DNA of 64,000 nucleotides from Mycobacterium fragae (GTDB taxonomy: Bacteria; Actinomycetota; Actinomycetes; Mycobacteriales; Mycobacteriaceae): the NCBI RefSeq assembly GCF_002102185.1, contig NZ_LQOW01000027.1:45530-109529 (forward strand). Direction: 5' to 3'. Below, piece by piece: positions 17,061-25,254 of the stretch (its first letter is position 1; each line of letters starts with the position of its first letter). The notes below the pieces were generated by a model, which did no database searches, was not told the origin of the DNA, and worked only from the letters and a program-made list of their open reading frames with translations. The position numbers were made by a program, and so were the translations under genes.

Positions 17061-18529
17061 CCGTCCCGCGTCAAGCACCATTGGCATCACCCCGCGCGCG
17101 GTGGCTGATCGTAGCCGCAGTTCTGGGCTCCGGGATCGCGTTGCTCGACGGCACCGTGGTCAACATCGCGCTTCCCGCCATAGGGCGGCAGTTGGGCGCC
17201 GGGTTGGCCGGCCAGCAGTGGATACTCGACGGCTACCTGCTGTCGTTAAGCGCATTGCTACTCTCGGGCGGCGCGGCAGGCGACCGCTACGGCCGTCGCC
17301 GTGTCTTTGTCGGCGGCCTGATCGTTTTCACTGCAGCCTCTCTCGCATGCGGTCTTTCACCCACCGCGGGCTGGCTGATCGGCGCACGGTTGGTGCAGGG
17401 CGTCGGTGCGGCGGCGTTGGTGCCCGGCAGCCTGGCATTGATCAATGCAGGGATTACAGACAAAGACCGGGGCCGTGCGGTGGGCGTTTGGGCAGGCATG
17501 TCCGGGGTAACCACGGCGCTGGGTCCGTTCATCGGCGGCTGGCTGGTCGATGCCGCATCGTGGCGGTGGGTGTTCTTCTTGAACATTCCACTGGCCGCCA
17601 CCGCGATGTGGATCGCCGCCCGTCACGTGCCCGAATCCCGTGACACCACAGCCGGGGGGCGCTCGGACATCCTCGGCGCCGCAGCGGTCACACTCGGTCT
17701 CGGGGGAATGACCTACGCGTTGATCGAAGCACCGGCCCGCGGCTGGACATTAGTCCCTGTGACCGCCGCTGCCATCGGTGTCACCGCGCTGGTGGCCTTT
17801 CCCATGATCGAGACACATGCGACCGCACCGGTCCTACCTCTGGACCTGTTTCGCTCCCGCCAGTTCACCGGCGCGAACCTCACCACTCTTGCGGTCTATT
17901 TCGCTGTAGGCGGCGCACTCTTTCTGCTCGCCCTGCAGCTGCAGCAAAGCCTGCACTACTCCGCCTTGACTACCGGTCTCGCGACGCTGCCCACAACTAT
18001 CATCATGCTGGTTGGCTCCCCGTTGGTCGGTGCCCTCGCGGAGCGCACGGGCCCCCGGCTGCCCATGACTTTTGGCCCGCTGACCGCGGTCGCGGGTTTG
18101 GCGTTAATGGCTCGCATCGCGCCTGGGGCGTCGTATCTCGGCGCCGTACTGCCCGCCGTCGTTGTCTTCGGTGTGGGGTTGGCGATCACGGTTGCTCCAC
18201 TGACGGCGGCCGTCCTCGCCGCCGTGTCCGACAACCGTGCGGGAACCGCCTCGGGCGTCAACAATGCGATCGCGCGGCTCGCGGGCCTACTGGCCGTCGC
18301 GGTGCTGCCCGTCGCTGCCGGTATGCGCGCCGGCGCCGGACAACCCCTCGGCCACAGCTTCGCAGTTGCGATGCTCATCGCCGCAGCCGTAGCCGCGACC
18401 GGTGGAATCGCGGCGGCGCTGACCATCCGCACCAGCGCCGACGTCACACACCAGATGCTGCCGGGGATCAACCATGCCTGCCAAGAGGCGTGCACTAGAC
18501 ATGCCGCGCCGTCCCAGGAGGCCGCGTAG
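17057..18529 (+). CDS. MFS drug exporter, DHA2 (EmrB/QacA) family, about 14 membrane spans
   Basis: 490-residue proton-driven exporter. The first helix has the DHA2 signature GSGIALLDGTVVNIALPAIG; the loop motif GDRYGRRRVFVGG is motif A; the antiporter motif C region includes GMSGVTTALGPFIGGWL. The length and spacing of hydrophobic stretches fit 14 helices. GTG 17057 gives a 4-base overlap (GTGA) with the DUF5996 stop. It converges on an RraA-like gene 18 bases away. The neighbouring TetR gene is divergent and could control it. Substrate unknown. Confidence 0.88.
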   Translation: MTVPRQAPLASPRARWLIVAAVLGSGIALLDGTVVNIALPAIGRQLGAGLAGQQWILDGYLLSLSALLLSGGAAGDRYGRRRVFVGGLIVFTAASLACGLSPTAGWLIGARLVQGVGAAALVPGSLALINAGITDKDRGRAVGVWAGMSGVTTALGPFIGGWLVDAASWRWVFFLNIPLAATAMWIAARHVPESRDTTAGGRSDILGAAAVTLGLGGMTYALIEAPARGWTLVPVTAAAIGVTALVAFPMIETHATAPVLPLDLFRSRQFTGANLTTLAVYFAVGGALFLLALQLQQSLHYSALTTGLATLPTTIIMLVGSPLVGALAERTGPRLPMTFGPLTAVAGLALMARIAPGASYLGAVLPAVVVFGVGLAITVAPLTAAVLAAVSDNRAGTASGVNNAIARLAGLLAVAVLPVAAGMRAGAGQPLGHSFAVAMLIAAAVAATGGIAAALTIRTSADVTHQMLPGINHACQEACTRHAAPSQEAA

Positions 18530-18547
18530 ACGCGCGACAGGGGCCCC

Positions 18548-19234
18548 TTATTGGCTGCCTGCCGACCGCTCGTTGCGGATCTGCTCGAGGGATTCGCGGT
18601 CTTCGTCGTCGATTTTGGATGCTTCGTCGAGAACTCGGTCCAGGCTGCCTGCCGGGATTACCACCGCGCCCGCCGAGTCGGCGTATACGTAATCGCCTGG
18701 GGTGATTAGTACGCCTCCGACTTCGACGGCGATGTTGGCCGCGTATGGCATCACGGTCTCGCCACCCCACCGGGTGGCCTCACCGCGGCACCAAGTCGCG
18801 AAGTCATAGCGGCGCAATTCATCGAAGTCTCGTAGTCGCCCGTCGGTTAGCACACCGGCCAATCGATTGTTGTGCACCCTGGATAGTTTGGTGCCTCCGC
18901 TATGAGATGCGTCGGGATAACCACCACTGGACAACACCAGTACCCGCCCATTCGGGTCTTCCCCGATCGCCTCGTAGAACAGGTCAGCGAATCCGAGCTG
19001 GCTTTCTGGCAGGTCGTCACGGTAAGGCAGAAAAGCGATGGTGACTGCGGGGCCGAAAAGCGGCCGTGTCGGATCCGGGCTTGCCAACGCGAGGATGTGC
19101 GCGCGGTGGATGTGAACCCGCCCCATCGCATCGACCAATGCCGCGCTACCCAACTCTGCCGCACGCACAGCACGAGTGTCGTTTCCATTGCGGGCTAGGG
19201 AATTACCGCTGTCGGCCGTTTCATTACGTTTCAC
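18548..19234 (-). CDS. RraA-like protein (HMG/oxaloacetate aldolase superfamily)
   Basis: 228 residues of the RraA/demethylmenaquinone-methyltransferase-like fold. The active-site region is intact: the sequence GVLTDGRLRDFDEL matches the G-x3-DG-x-RD pattern of the class that includes 4-hydroxy-4-methyl-2-oxoglutarate aldolases, and GDYVYADSAGAVVIP is the conserved C-terminal strand. Such proteins either cleave 2-oxo acids with a divalent metal or bind RNase E; the catalytic Arg-Asp pair favours an enzyme. ATG 19234 overlaps the stop of the upstream luciferase-like gene (19231-19234), forming a two-gene operon. Possibly a ring-cleavage or lactone degradation step (inference). Confidence 0.78.
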   Translation of the reverse strand: MKRNETADSGNSLARNGNDTRAVRAAELGSAALVDAMGRVHIHRAHILALASPDPTRPLFGPAVTIAFLPYRDDLPESQLGFADLFYEAIGEDPNGRVLVLSSGGYPDASHSGGTKLSRVHNNRLAGVLTDGRLRDFDELRRYDFATWCRGEATRWGGETVMPYAANIAVEVGGVLITPGDYVYADSAGAVVIPAGSLDRVLDEASKIDDEDRESLEQIRNERSAGSQ

Positions 19235-20145
19235 AGCATCTCTCCCCGATCACCTCGGGTCAGCTTGGCGCGCACGCCGGGCATCACTTCGTCGGTGAAC
19301 CGGCGAAGCTGGATTTCGGTGGTCTGGTCGGGCCAAAAGATCACGGTGTCATACCGGAGATCGCGCACGAAATGATCGATGGTTTCCACCCATCGCTGCG
19401 GTGGGCCGACGATGGAGTCGTTGCCCACAGGTGCACCGTCGTCGCGATCGTCGGTGATGATGCCCGGTAGTTGAGCGAGTCGTCGGATGGCGCGTGGGTC
19501 CCGTCCGGCGGCCCTGGCGGCGGTATCGATGCGATCCTGCGCCGCCGCCCGGTCTTCATGGGCCAGGTACTTCGGGATGGGCGCCGCCCACCCGTCGGCG
19601 ACACGGCCGGTCAAATCCAGAGCCCGCGAACCGATGGAGCCCAGCCAGATGCCGATCGCGTGCGCCGGCGCAGGCCCGGCGTCGATTCCGTCGACGCGGT
19701 GGTGGTCGCCACCGGCGTGGGCGGTTTCTCCGGCTCGCCACAAAGCGCGGATGACGTCGATAGCCTCCGCCAGCGCCGGCAGGGCGTCCCGGCGCGCGAG
19801 AACAGGTCCACCCATCGCCGCGATGGCGTCCATGCTGGCGCCCCCACCAAGACCGAGCTCGAAGCGCCCGCCGCTGAGCAAATCCAATGTGGCGGCAGCC
19901 TTTGCGAGCATTGCCGGCGGCCGCAGTGGCAGGTTGGCCACATCAGGAAAAATCCGTATCCGCGTGGTCCGCGACAGCAGATGCCCGATCAGGCTGAAGG
20001 TATCGACGAACTCCGCCACATACGGATGGTCTTGGATGGCGAGCAGATCCAGGCCGGCGGCGTCGGCGGCGACGGCGAGTTTGACGATGGTGTCGAGATC
20101 TTCGGTCCTCGGTGCGAGTGACACGCCAAATTGAACCTGGCTCAT
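19231..20145 (-). CDS. LLM-class (luciferase-like) flavin oxidoreductase, likely F420-dependent
   Basis: 304-residue TIM-barrel of the bacterial luciferase-like superfamily. Seen: the N-terminal strand FGVSLAPRTEDLD, the conserved LLAIQDHPY, the segment LDLLSGGRFELGLGGGAS, and the later IWLGSIGSRALDLTGRVADGW, which are typical of mycobacterial F420-dependent reductases. Substrate unknown. First gene of an operon with the RraA-like protein by a 4-base overlap. The promoter must lie in the 125 bases to the divergent php gene, where I see no clear operator. Confidence 0.85.
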   Translation of the reverse strand: MSQVQFGVSLAPRTEDLDTIVKLAVAADAAGLDLLAIQDHPYVAEFVDTFSLIGHLLSRTTRIRIFPDVANLPLRPPAMLAKAAATLDLLSGGRFELGLGGGASMDAIAAMGGPVLARRDALPALAEAIDVIRALWRAGETAHAGGDHHRVDGIDAGPAPAHAIGIWLGSIGSRALDLTGRVADGWAAPIPKYLAHEDRAAAQDRIDTAARAAGRDPRAIRRLAQLPGIITDDRDDGAPVGNDSIVGPPQRWVETIDHFVRDLRYDTVIFWPDQTTEIQLRRFTDEVMPGVRAKLTRGDRGEML

Positions 20146-20270
20146 CGGTCTGCTCCGCTACTTCCGTTCGTCACCGCCCCTTGTACCAGTGCAGCACTGC
20201 GGCCGTCATCGCGTGGTGCTTTCAAGCCCGCCGCTCGAACTTGAGCCGCGAGAGCCTTAGCATCAGGTGC

Positions 20271-21251
20271 GTGTCGCAACTGAATACCGCACGCGGACCG
20301 ATCGATACCGGCGATCTCGGCGTCACGCTGATGCATGAGCACGTGTTCATCATGACCACCGAAATCGCGCTGAACTATCCGGAAGCCTGGGGCGACGAGG
20401 ACCAACGGGTTTCCGACGCCGTCAACCGGCTCAACGAACTGAAGTCGCGCGGGGTGGACACCATCGTCGACCTCACCGTGATCGGGTTGGGCCGCTACAT
20501 CCCGCGTATCGCCCGGGTTGCCGCCGAAACCGACCTGAACATCGTTGTCGCGACCGGCCTCTACACGTACAACGACGTGCCGTTCCGGTTCCACTATCAA
20601 GGCCCGGGAACCCAGCTGGACGGGCCGGAGATCATGACCGACATGTTTGTCCGCGACATCGAAGAGGGCATCGCCGACACCGGCATCAAGGCGGGGATCC
20701 TGAAGTGCGCCACCGACGAGCCCGGCATCACCCCGGGCGTCGAACGCGTGCTGCGCGCGGTCGCCCAGGCGCACAAACGCACCGGGGTTCCGATCTCCAC
20801 CCACACCCACGCCGGACTGCGGCGCGGGCTCGAGCAGCAACGCATCTTCGAAGAGGAGGGCGTCGATTTGAGCCGGGTGATCATCGGCCATTCCGGCGAC
20901 AGCACCGACATCGGCTACCTCGAGGAGCTCATCGCCGCCGGCTCCTACCTCGGCATGGACCGGTTCGGCATCGACGTGATCCTGCCGTTCGAGGACCGAG
21001 TCAACATCGTGGCGCAGATGTGCGAGCGCGGGCACGCCGACAAGATGGTGCTATCCCATGACGCCAACTGCTATTTCGACGCGCTGCCCGAGGAGCTGAT
21101 GCCCGTGGCCGCCCCCAATTGGCATTACCTACACATCCATAACGACGTGATCCCGGCGCTGAAGGAGCGCGGTGTCACCGACGAGCAGCTGCACACCATG
21201 CTGGTCGACAACCCGCGCCGCATCTTCGAGCGGCAAGGTGCCTACCAGTGA
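20271..21251 (+). CDS. php: Phosphotriesterase-family lactonase Php
   Basis: 326 residues, the same length as M. tuberculosis Php (Rv0230c), using GTG 20271. Binuclear-metal amidohydrolase-fold enzyme; relatives hydrolyse acyl-homoserine and other lactones and, weakly, phosphotriesters. Metal ligands are visible: LMHEHVF (HxH), the bridging carboxylated Lys in KAGILKCATDE, His in STHTHAG and VIIGHSGDS, and the Asp in VLSHDANCYF. The C-terminus overlaps the next gene by 4 bases (GTGA), so the added acyl-CoA synthetase is translated with it. Confidence 0.93.
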   Translation: MSQLNTARGPIDTGDLGVTLMHEHVFIMTTEIALNYPEAWGDEDQRVSDAVNRLNELKSRGVDTIVDLTVIGLGRYIPRIARVAAETDLNIVVATGLYTYNDVPFRFHYQGPGTQLDGPEIMTDMFVRDIEEGIADTGIKAGILKCATDEPGITPGVERVLRAVAQAHKRTGVPISTHTHAGLRRGLEQQRIFEEEGVDLSRVIIGHSGDSTDIGYLEELIAAGSYLGMDRFGIDVILPFEDRVNIVAQMCERGHADKMVLSHDANCYFDALPEELMPVAAPNWHYLHIHNDVIPALKERGVTDEQLHTMLVDNPRRIFERQGAYQ

Positions 21252-22720
21252 GTGAGCCGGTCGCGCCGATCGGCACGCAGATTTCGGCGCTGGCCGCGAT
21301 CGCTCCCGACGAACCGGCGGTCACCTGCGCCGGGCGCACCATCACCCGCGCGGAACTCGACTTGTCAACCAACCGGCTCGCCCGCGCCTACGCCGAACGT
21401 GGCGTGGGCGTCGGCGATTACGTGAGCATCGTGTTGCCGAACTCCGTCGAGTGGGTGCAGGCCGCGGTGGCGTGCTGGAAGTTGGGCGCGGTGCCCCAGC
21501 CGCTGTCCCCACGACTTCCTGATGCCGAGCTCGAAGGCCTGTTGGACCTGCGCACACGTGCCCTGCTGGTTGGGCGCGACGACCCTCGCGGCGAAATTCC
21601 AAGTGTACCAGCAGGTTTCATGCCAAAAACGTCTGACGCCCCACTACCGGAAGCGGTGTCGCCGTGCTGGAAGTCGTTGGCCTCCGGTGGCAGCACCGGC
21701 CGCCCCAAGCTCATCGAGGCCGGTGGCGACAGCCGGATCCCGCCGATAATCGGCTACCCGTTGGGCGCTCAGGAGGGCGATACGACTTTGGTGTCCGTGC
21801 CGTTGAGCCACAACACCGGGTTCACCACAGCGGTGGTCGCGTTGCTGATGCGTCATCACCTGGTGCTGATGCCGCGGTTCGAGCCGCACGAATTTCTGCG
21901 CCTGGTCACCGATCACCGGGTGACGTTCCTGACCACGGTGCCGACCATCATGCAGCGCCTGTTGCCGGTCTACCGCGCCGACCCCGATGCCTACGACCTG
22001 TCGTCGATCCGGCGGTTCTGGCACCTGGGGGCACCATGCCCGCCCGCGATCAAACAGGCGTGGATTGACCTGCTGGGCCCCGAAAAAGTCTGGGAGTTAT
22101 ACGGCGGCACCGAATTACAGGCCCTGACGTTCATCTCCGGCGACCAGTGGTTGACCCATCGCGGTTCGGTTGGCGTGGTGGTTGCCGGCGAGATGAAGGT
22201 GCTCGACGACGACGGCAACCCCTGCCCGCCCGGGGTGGGCGGCGAGATCTACATGCGGCCAAGCCCCGGCAGCGCGCCGACCTACCGCTACGTCGGGTCC
22301 AAAGCGAAAAACCGCGACGGCTGGGATTCCTTGGGCGACTTGGGCTATTTCGACGAGGACGGGTTTTTGTATCTGTCCGATCGCCGGGTCGACATGTTCA
22401 CCGTCGGCGGCCGCAACGTCTATCCCGCAGAGATCGAGAACGCCCTGTCCGCTCTCCCGGATGTGCTGTCGTGTCTGGTGGTCGGCATACCCCACAGTGA
22501 TCTGGGCCAGGTGCCGCACGCCCTGGTGCAGGCGGTCGAGGGGTCGGGACTGGACGAGGCCGGCGTGCAGGCGTTTCTGGGCGAGCGCATCGCCCCCTAC
22601 AAGGTGCCGCGCACCGTCGAATTCGTCGAAACCCCATTGCGTGACGACGCCGGCAAGGCGCGACGCTCGGCGGTACGCGATCAGGTCATGGGGCGATTGC
22701 GTCCTCTTGACGCGGGGTAA
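21248..22720 (+). CDS. Acyl-CoA synthetase / AMP-dependent carboxylate-CoA ligase
   Basis: 490-residue class I adenylate-forming enzyme: activates a carboxylic acid as acyl-AMP, then forms the CoA thioester. The ATP loop is SGGSTGRPKLIE; the A5 motif is WELYGGTEL, and the A7 region is WDSLGDLGYFDEDGFLYLSDR. The A10 lysine is probably that in DDAGKARR. GTG 21248 overlaps the php stop by 4 bases. Not known to me at this position in M. tuberculosis, so likely an addition to the backbone. Linkage to a lactonase suggests lactone opening followed by CoA activation (inference). The 3' end overlaps the convergent acyltransferase gene by 35 bases. Confidence 0.85.
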   Translation: MSEPVAPIGTQISALAAIAPDEPAVTCAGRTITRAELDLSTNRLARAYAERGVGVGDYVSIVLPNSVEWVQAAVACWKLGAVPQPLSPRLPDAELEGLLDLRTRALLVGRDDPRGEIPSVPAGFMPKTSDAPLPEAVSPCWKSLASGGSTGRPKLIEAGGDSRIPPIIGYPLGAQEGDTTLVSVPLSHNTGFTTAVVALLMRHHLVLMPRFEPHEFLRLVTDHRVTFLTTVPTIMQRLLPVYRADPDAYDLSSIRRFWHLGAPCPPAIKQAWIDLLGPEKVWELYGGTELQALTFISGDQWLTHRGSVGVVVAGEMKVLDDDGNPCPPGVGGEIYMRPSPGSAPTYRYVGSKAKNRDGWDSLGDLGYFDEDGFLYLSDRRVDMFTVGGRNVYPAEIENALSALPDVLSCLVVGIPHSDLGQVPHALVQAVEGSGLDEAGVQAFLGERIAPYKVPRTVEFVETPLRDDAGKARRSAVRDQVMGRLRPLDAG

Positions 22721-23924
22721 CCGCTCGGGCTTCCTGGCCCCGTTTTTTACGGGTCTCCCACTCTCGCAACGCTTCCCGGCACGGTGATTCGACAAGCGCG
22801 TAGCTGACTGCGGCGATCGCGATGGCGAAGATCAGCGTCAGCACCAATACCTCCGGCATATGGCCCTTGAACGGGAATTCGCCGATTACCGGGAAGACCA
22901 TGGTCAACGCCGCCAGATGCCAGATGAATATTCCGTAGGACCAGCGGCCCAGCGTCACCATCGGTGCGCTGCCCAACAGTCGGTGGTCGGTGTCGGGCCG
23001 GTCCAGCACCAACGGCGCGACGAGTGCGAGCGCCACCACCGCCCCCATTGCCGTCTTCACCGTGAACTGGGCGGCGGTACTGGGAATCAGCCCCGCCGGC
23101 CCGGCCAGCGGTGAGGCGGCCACCAGATAGGCCGCCACCGCCGCCACGGCCATCGGCAGCCGGCGTCGCGCCAGCCGGTGCGGCAACCCGATCGGGCTGT
23201 GCACCCACTCCGCGAGCAACATCCCCGCCGCGAACCAGGAGAAGAAAGCGGGCGGCCAGGTCAGCGGATTCACGCCTGCAGGTGCGGCAAACGGGATCCA
23301 GCCCCAAAAACAGCTGGCGACACCGAGACCCGCTATCACCGGCACCCGGGCGGCAACGGGTATCCGGCGGGCCAGCAGCGCAAGGATCGGCAACGCCAGA
23401 TAGAAGGTGACCTCCACCGACAGGCTCCACATCTGGGTCAGCCCGGCGGTCAACGTGAGCGGCACATAGACCTGGGTGAGCGACAGATTCGCCAGCCACA
23501 CCGTCAGGCTCGGGTGATCGGCATCCGGCAGCAGGGTCAGGATCACCACGACGGCCACCAGATATGCCGGCATGATGCGGACCGCACGCGATCGCAGGTA
23601 GTGACCTGTCGACGGACGCGGCCCCAGGCCTCGCGCCGCGGCGGCGTGTCCGCGCCACAACAAGAACCCCGACAACGCGAAGAACACCGCGACCGCCAGA
23701 TCGAAGCGGCCGAACAGCCGGCCATCGACTCCGCCGGCATGCCCGGTCTGAAAAGCGACGTGGGTGATCACGACGCCGATCGCCGCGCACGCCCGCATGC
23801 CTTCCACAGCAGGCAGGAAGCTGCGGGTCCCGCCCACCTGTCGGCCGTCCATGACGATCAGTGTGGCGGCGTGATGGGTTGCCCGACAAATCGGGTACAA
23901 CCGCTTTGCCCACCTAGGAGACAT
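22686..23924 (-). CDS. Membrane acyltransferase (acyltransferase-3 family), Rv0228-like
   Basis: 412-residue integral membrane O-acyltransferase with about ten hydrophobic spans. The family's N-terminal pattern is present: FLPAVEGMRACAAIGVVITHV includes the catalytic-type Arg in EGMRA and the His before V, and FFALSGFLLWRGH follows. Length agrees with Rv0228 (407). The start may be ATG 23924 (a weak AAGG lies upstream) or ATG 23852; the latter gives 388 residues. Such enzymes acylate surface glycans or glycolipids. Its neighbours are envelope genes (PgfA and a glycosyltransferase), consistent with that. The C-terminal end overlaps the convergent synthetase gene. Confidence 0.87.
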   Translation of the reverse strand: MSPRWAKRLYPICRATHHAATLIVMDGRQVGGTRSFLPAVEGMRACAAIGVVITHVAFQTGHAGGVDGRLFGRFDLAVAVFFALSGFLLWRGHAAAARGLGPRPSTGHYLRSRAVRIMPAYLVAVVVILTLLPDADHPSLTVWLANLSLTQVYVPLTLTAGLTQMWSLSVEVTFYLALPILALLARRIPVAARVPVIAGLGVASCFWGWIPFAAPAGVNPLTWPPAFFSWFAAGMLLAEWVHSPIGLPHRLARRRLPMAVAAVAAYLVAASPLAGPAGLIPSTAAQFTVKTAMGAVVALALVAPLVLDRPDTDHRLLGSAPMVTLGRWSYGIFIWHLAALTMVFPVIGEFPFKGHMPEVLVLTLIFAIAIAAVSYALVESPCREALREWETRKKRGQEARAVTPRQEDAIAP

Positions 23925-24015
23925 AAACGGCGACCTTAAATTTTGCTGTTAGGGTCGAACGAGTTTTGCTTGGCGGTCCCCAAACCGCAGGAGACCAGAA
24001 GGAGGTCACGGCAGC

Positions 24016-25245
24016 GTGAACCGAGCAGTCATGTTGCGGATGGCCGCATGCGGAATCATGGGACTCGGAGCCGCCTTGCTGATCGCCGCGCTGCTGCTGT
24101 GGACGTACACCACCAGCAGGATCACCAAGATCCCGCTCGACCTGGATGCCACCTTGATCAGCGACGGCAGCGGCACCGCGCTGGACCCGGGCTCGATGAA
24201 CAGCCAGAAGTACGTCGTCAACAAGAACGTGCCGCTGGTGTCCCAGCAGCAGATCAGCGTCGAGTCCCCCGCCAACGCCGATGTGGTCACGCTCCAGGTG
24301 GGCACCTCGGTTCGTCGCAGCGACAAGCAAAAGGACACCGGCCTGCTGCTCGCGCTCGTCGACACCGTCACGCTCAACCGCAAAACCGCGATGGCGGTTT
24401 CCGACGAGACCCATCCCGGCGGCGCCATCCAGAAGCCGCGCGGCTTCAATGACGACACCCCACCCACCAACATCGCGCTGCCGCACGATGGACTGGCCTA
24501 CCGGTTCCCGTTCCACACCGAGAAACGGACGTATCCCTACTTCGACCCGATTGCACAGAAGGCGTTCGACGCCAACTACGACGGAGAAGAAGACGTCAAC
24601 GGCTTGACCACCTACCGGTTCACCCAGGACGTCGGTTACGACGCCGACGGCAAGCTGGCCGACCCGGTGACGTACCCGTCGCTGTACGCCAACGACGATG
24701 ACAGCAAGGCCACCGCGACCGCCGCGATGTGGGGCGTGCCCGGCGATCCGGACGAGAAGATCACCATGAGCCGCTACTACGCGGCGCAGCGCACCTTCTG
24801 GGTGGACCCGGAGTCGGGGACCATCGTCAAGGAAGAAGAGCACGCCAATCACTACTTTGCCCGCGACCCGTTGAAGCCGGAGCTCACGCTGGCCGACTAC
24901 AAGGTCACGTCGAACGAAGAGACCATCGAATCGCAAGTGAATGCCGCCCGAAACGAGCGTGACCGGTTGGCGTTGTGGTCGCGGGTGCTGCCGATCACCT
25001 TCACCGCGTCCGGCCTGATCGCGCTGATCGGCGGGCTGCTGCTCGGCTCGTTCAGCTTGCGGACCGAGGCGGCGCTGCTCGACCCCGGACTCGACACCGC
25101 CGACCATGGCTTCTTCGGCCGCGGCGAGCCGGCAGAAGAACCGGTGTCCGGTGCCGAAGCCGAGACCGAGATCCTGCCCACGCCGCCCAAGGATGTGCCG
25201 CACGAACCCGGTCCGCCCGGCGCCGCTCCACCCGAGCGGCCCTAG
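24016..25245 (+). CDS. pgfA: DUF3068 periplasmic/membrane protein, PgfA (Rv0227c) orthologue
   Basis: 409 residues: an N-terminal membrane anchor (about 10-32), a large periplasmic domain, a second membrane helix (about 320-345) and a Pro/Glu-rich cytoplasmic tail. The M. smegmatis orthologue MSMEG_0317 (PgfA) binds MmpL3, affects trehalose monomycolate trafficking and polar growth, and has been linked to lipomannan/LAM maturation. The domain keeps DUF3068 features such as LPHDGLAYRFPFHTEKRTYP and the YYAAQRTFWVDPESG strand. GTG 24016 follows AAGGAGG (23999-24005). Co-directional with the next membrane gene (9-base gap). Its partner gene mmpL3 is at the right end of this window. Confidence 0.88.
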   Translation: MNRAVMLRMAACGIMGLGAALLIAALLLWTYTTSRITKIPLDLDATLISDGSGTALDPGSMNSQKYVVNKNVPLVSQQQISVESPANADVVTLQVGTSVRRSDKQKDTGLLLALVDTVTLNRKTAMAVSDETHPGGAIQKPRGFNDDTPPTNIALPHDGLAYRFPFHTEKRTYPYFDPIAQKAFDANYDGEEDVNGLTTYRFTQDVGYDADGKLADPVTYPSLYANDDDSKATATAAMWGVPGDPDEKITMSRYYAAQRTFWVDPESGTIVKEEEHANHYFARDPLKPELTLADYKVTSNEETIESQVNAARNERDRLALWSRVLPITFTASGLIALIGGLLLGSFSLRTEAALLDPGLDTADHGFFGRGEPAEEPVSGAEAETEILPTPPKDVPHEPGPPGAAPPERP

Positions 25246-25254
25246 TCCGCGAGT

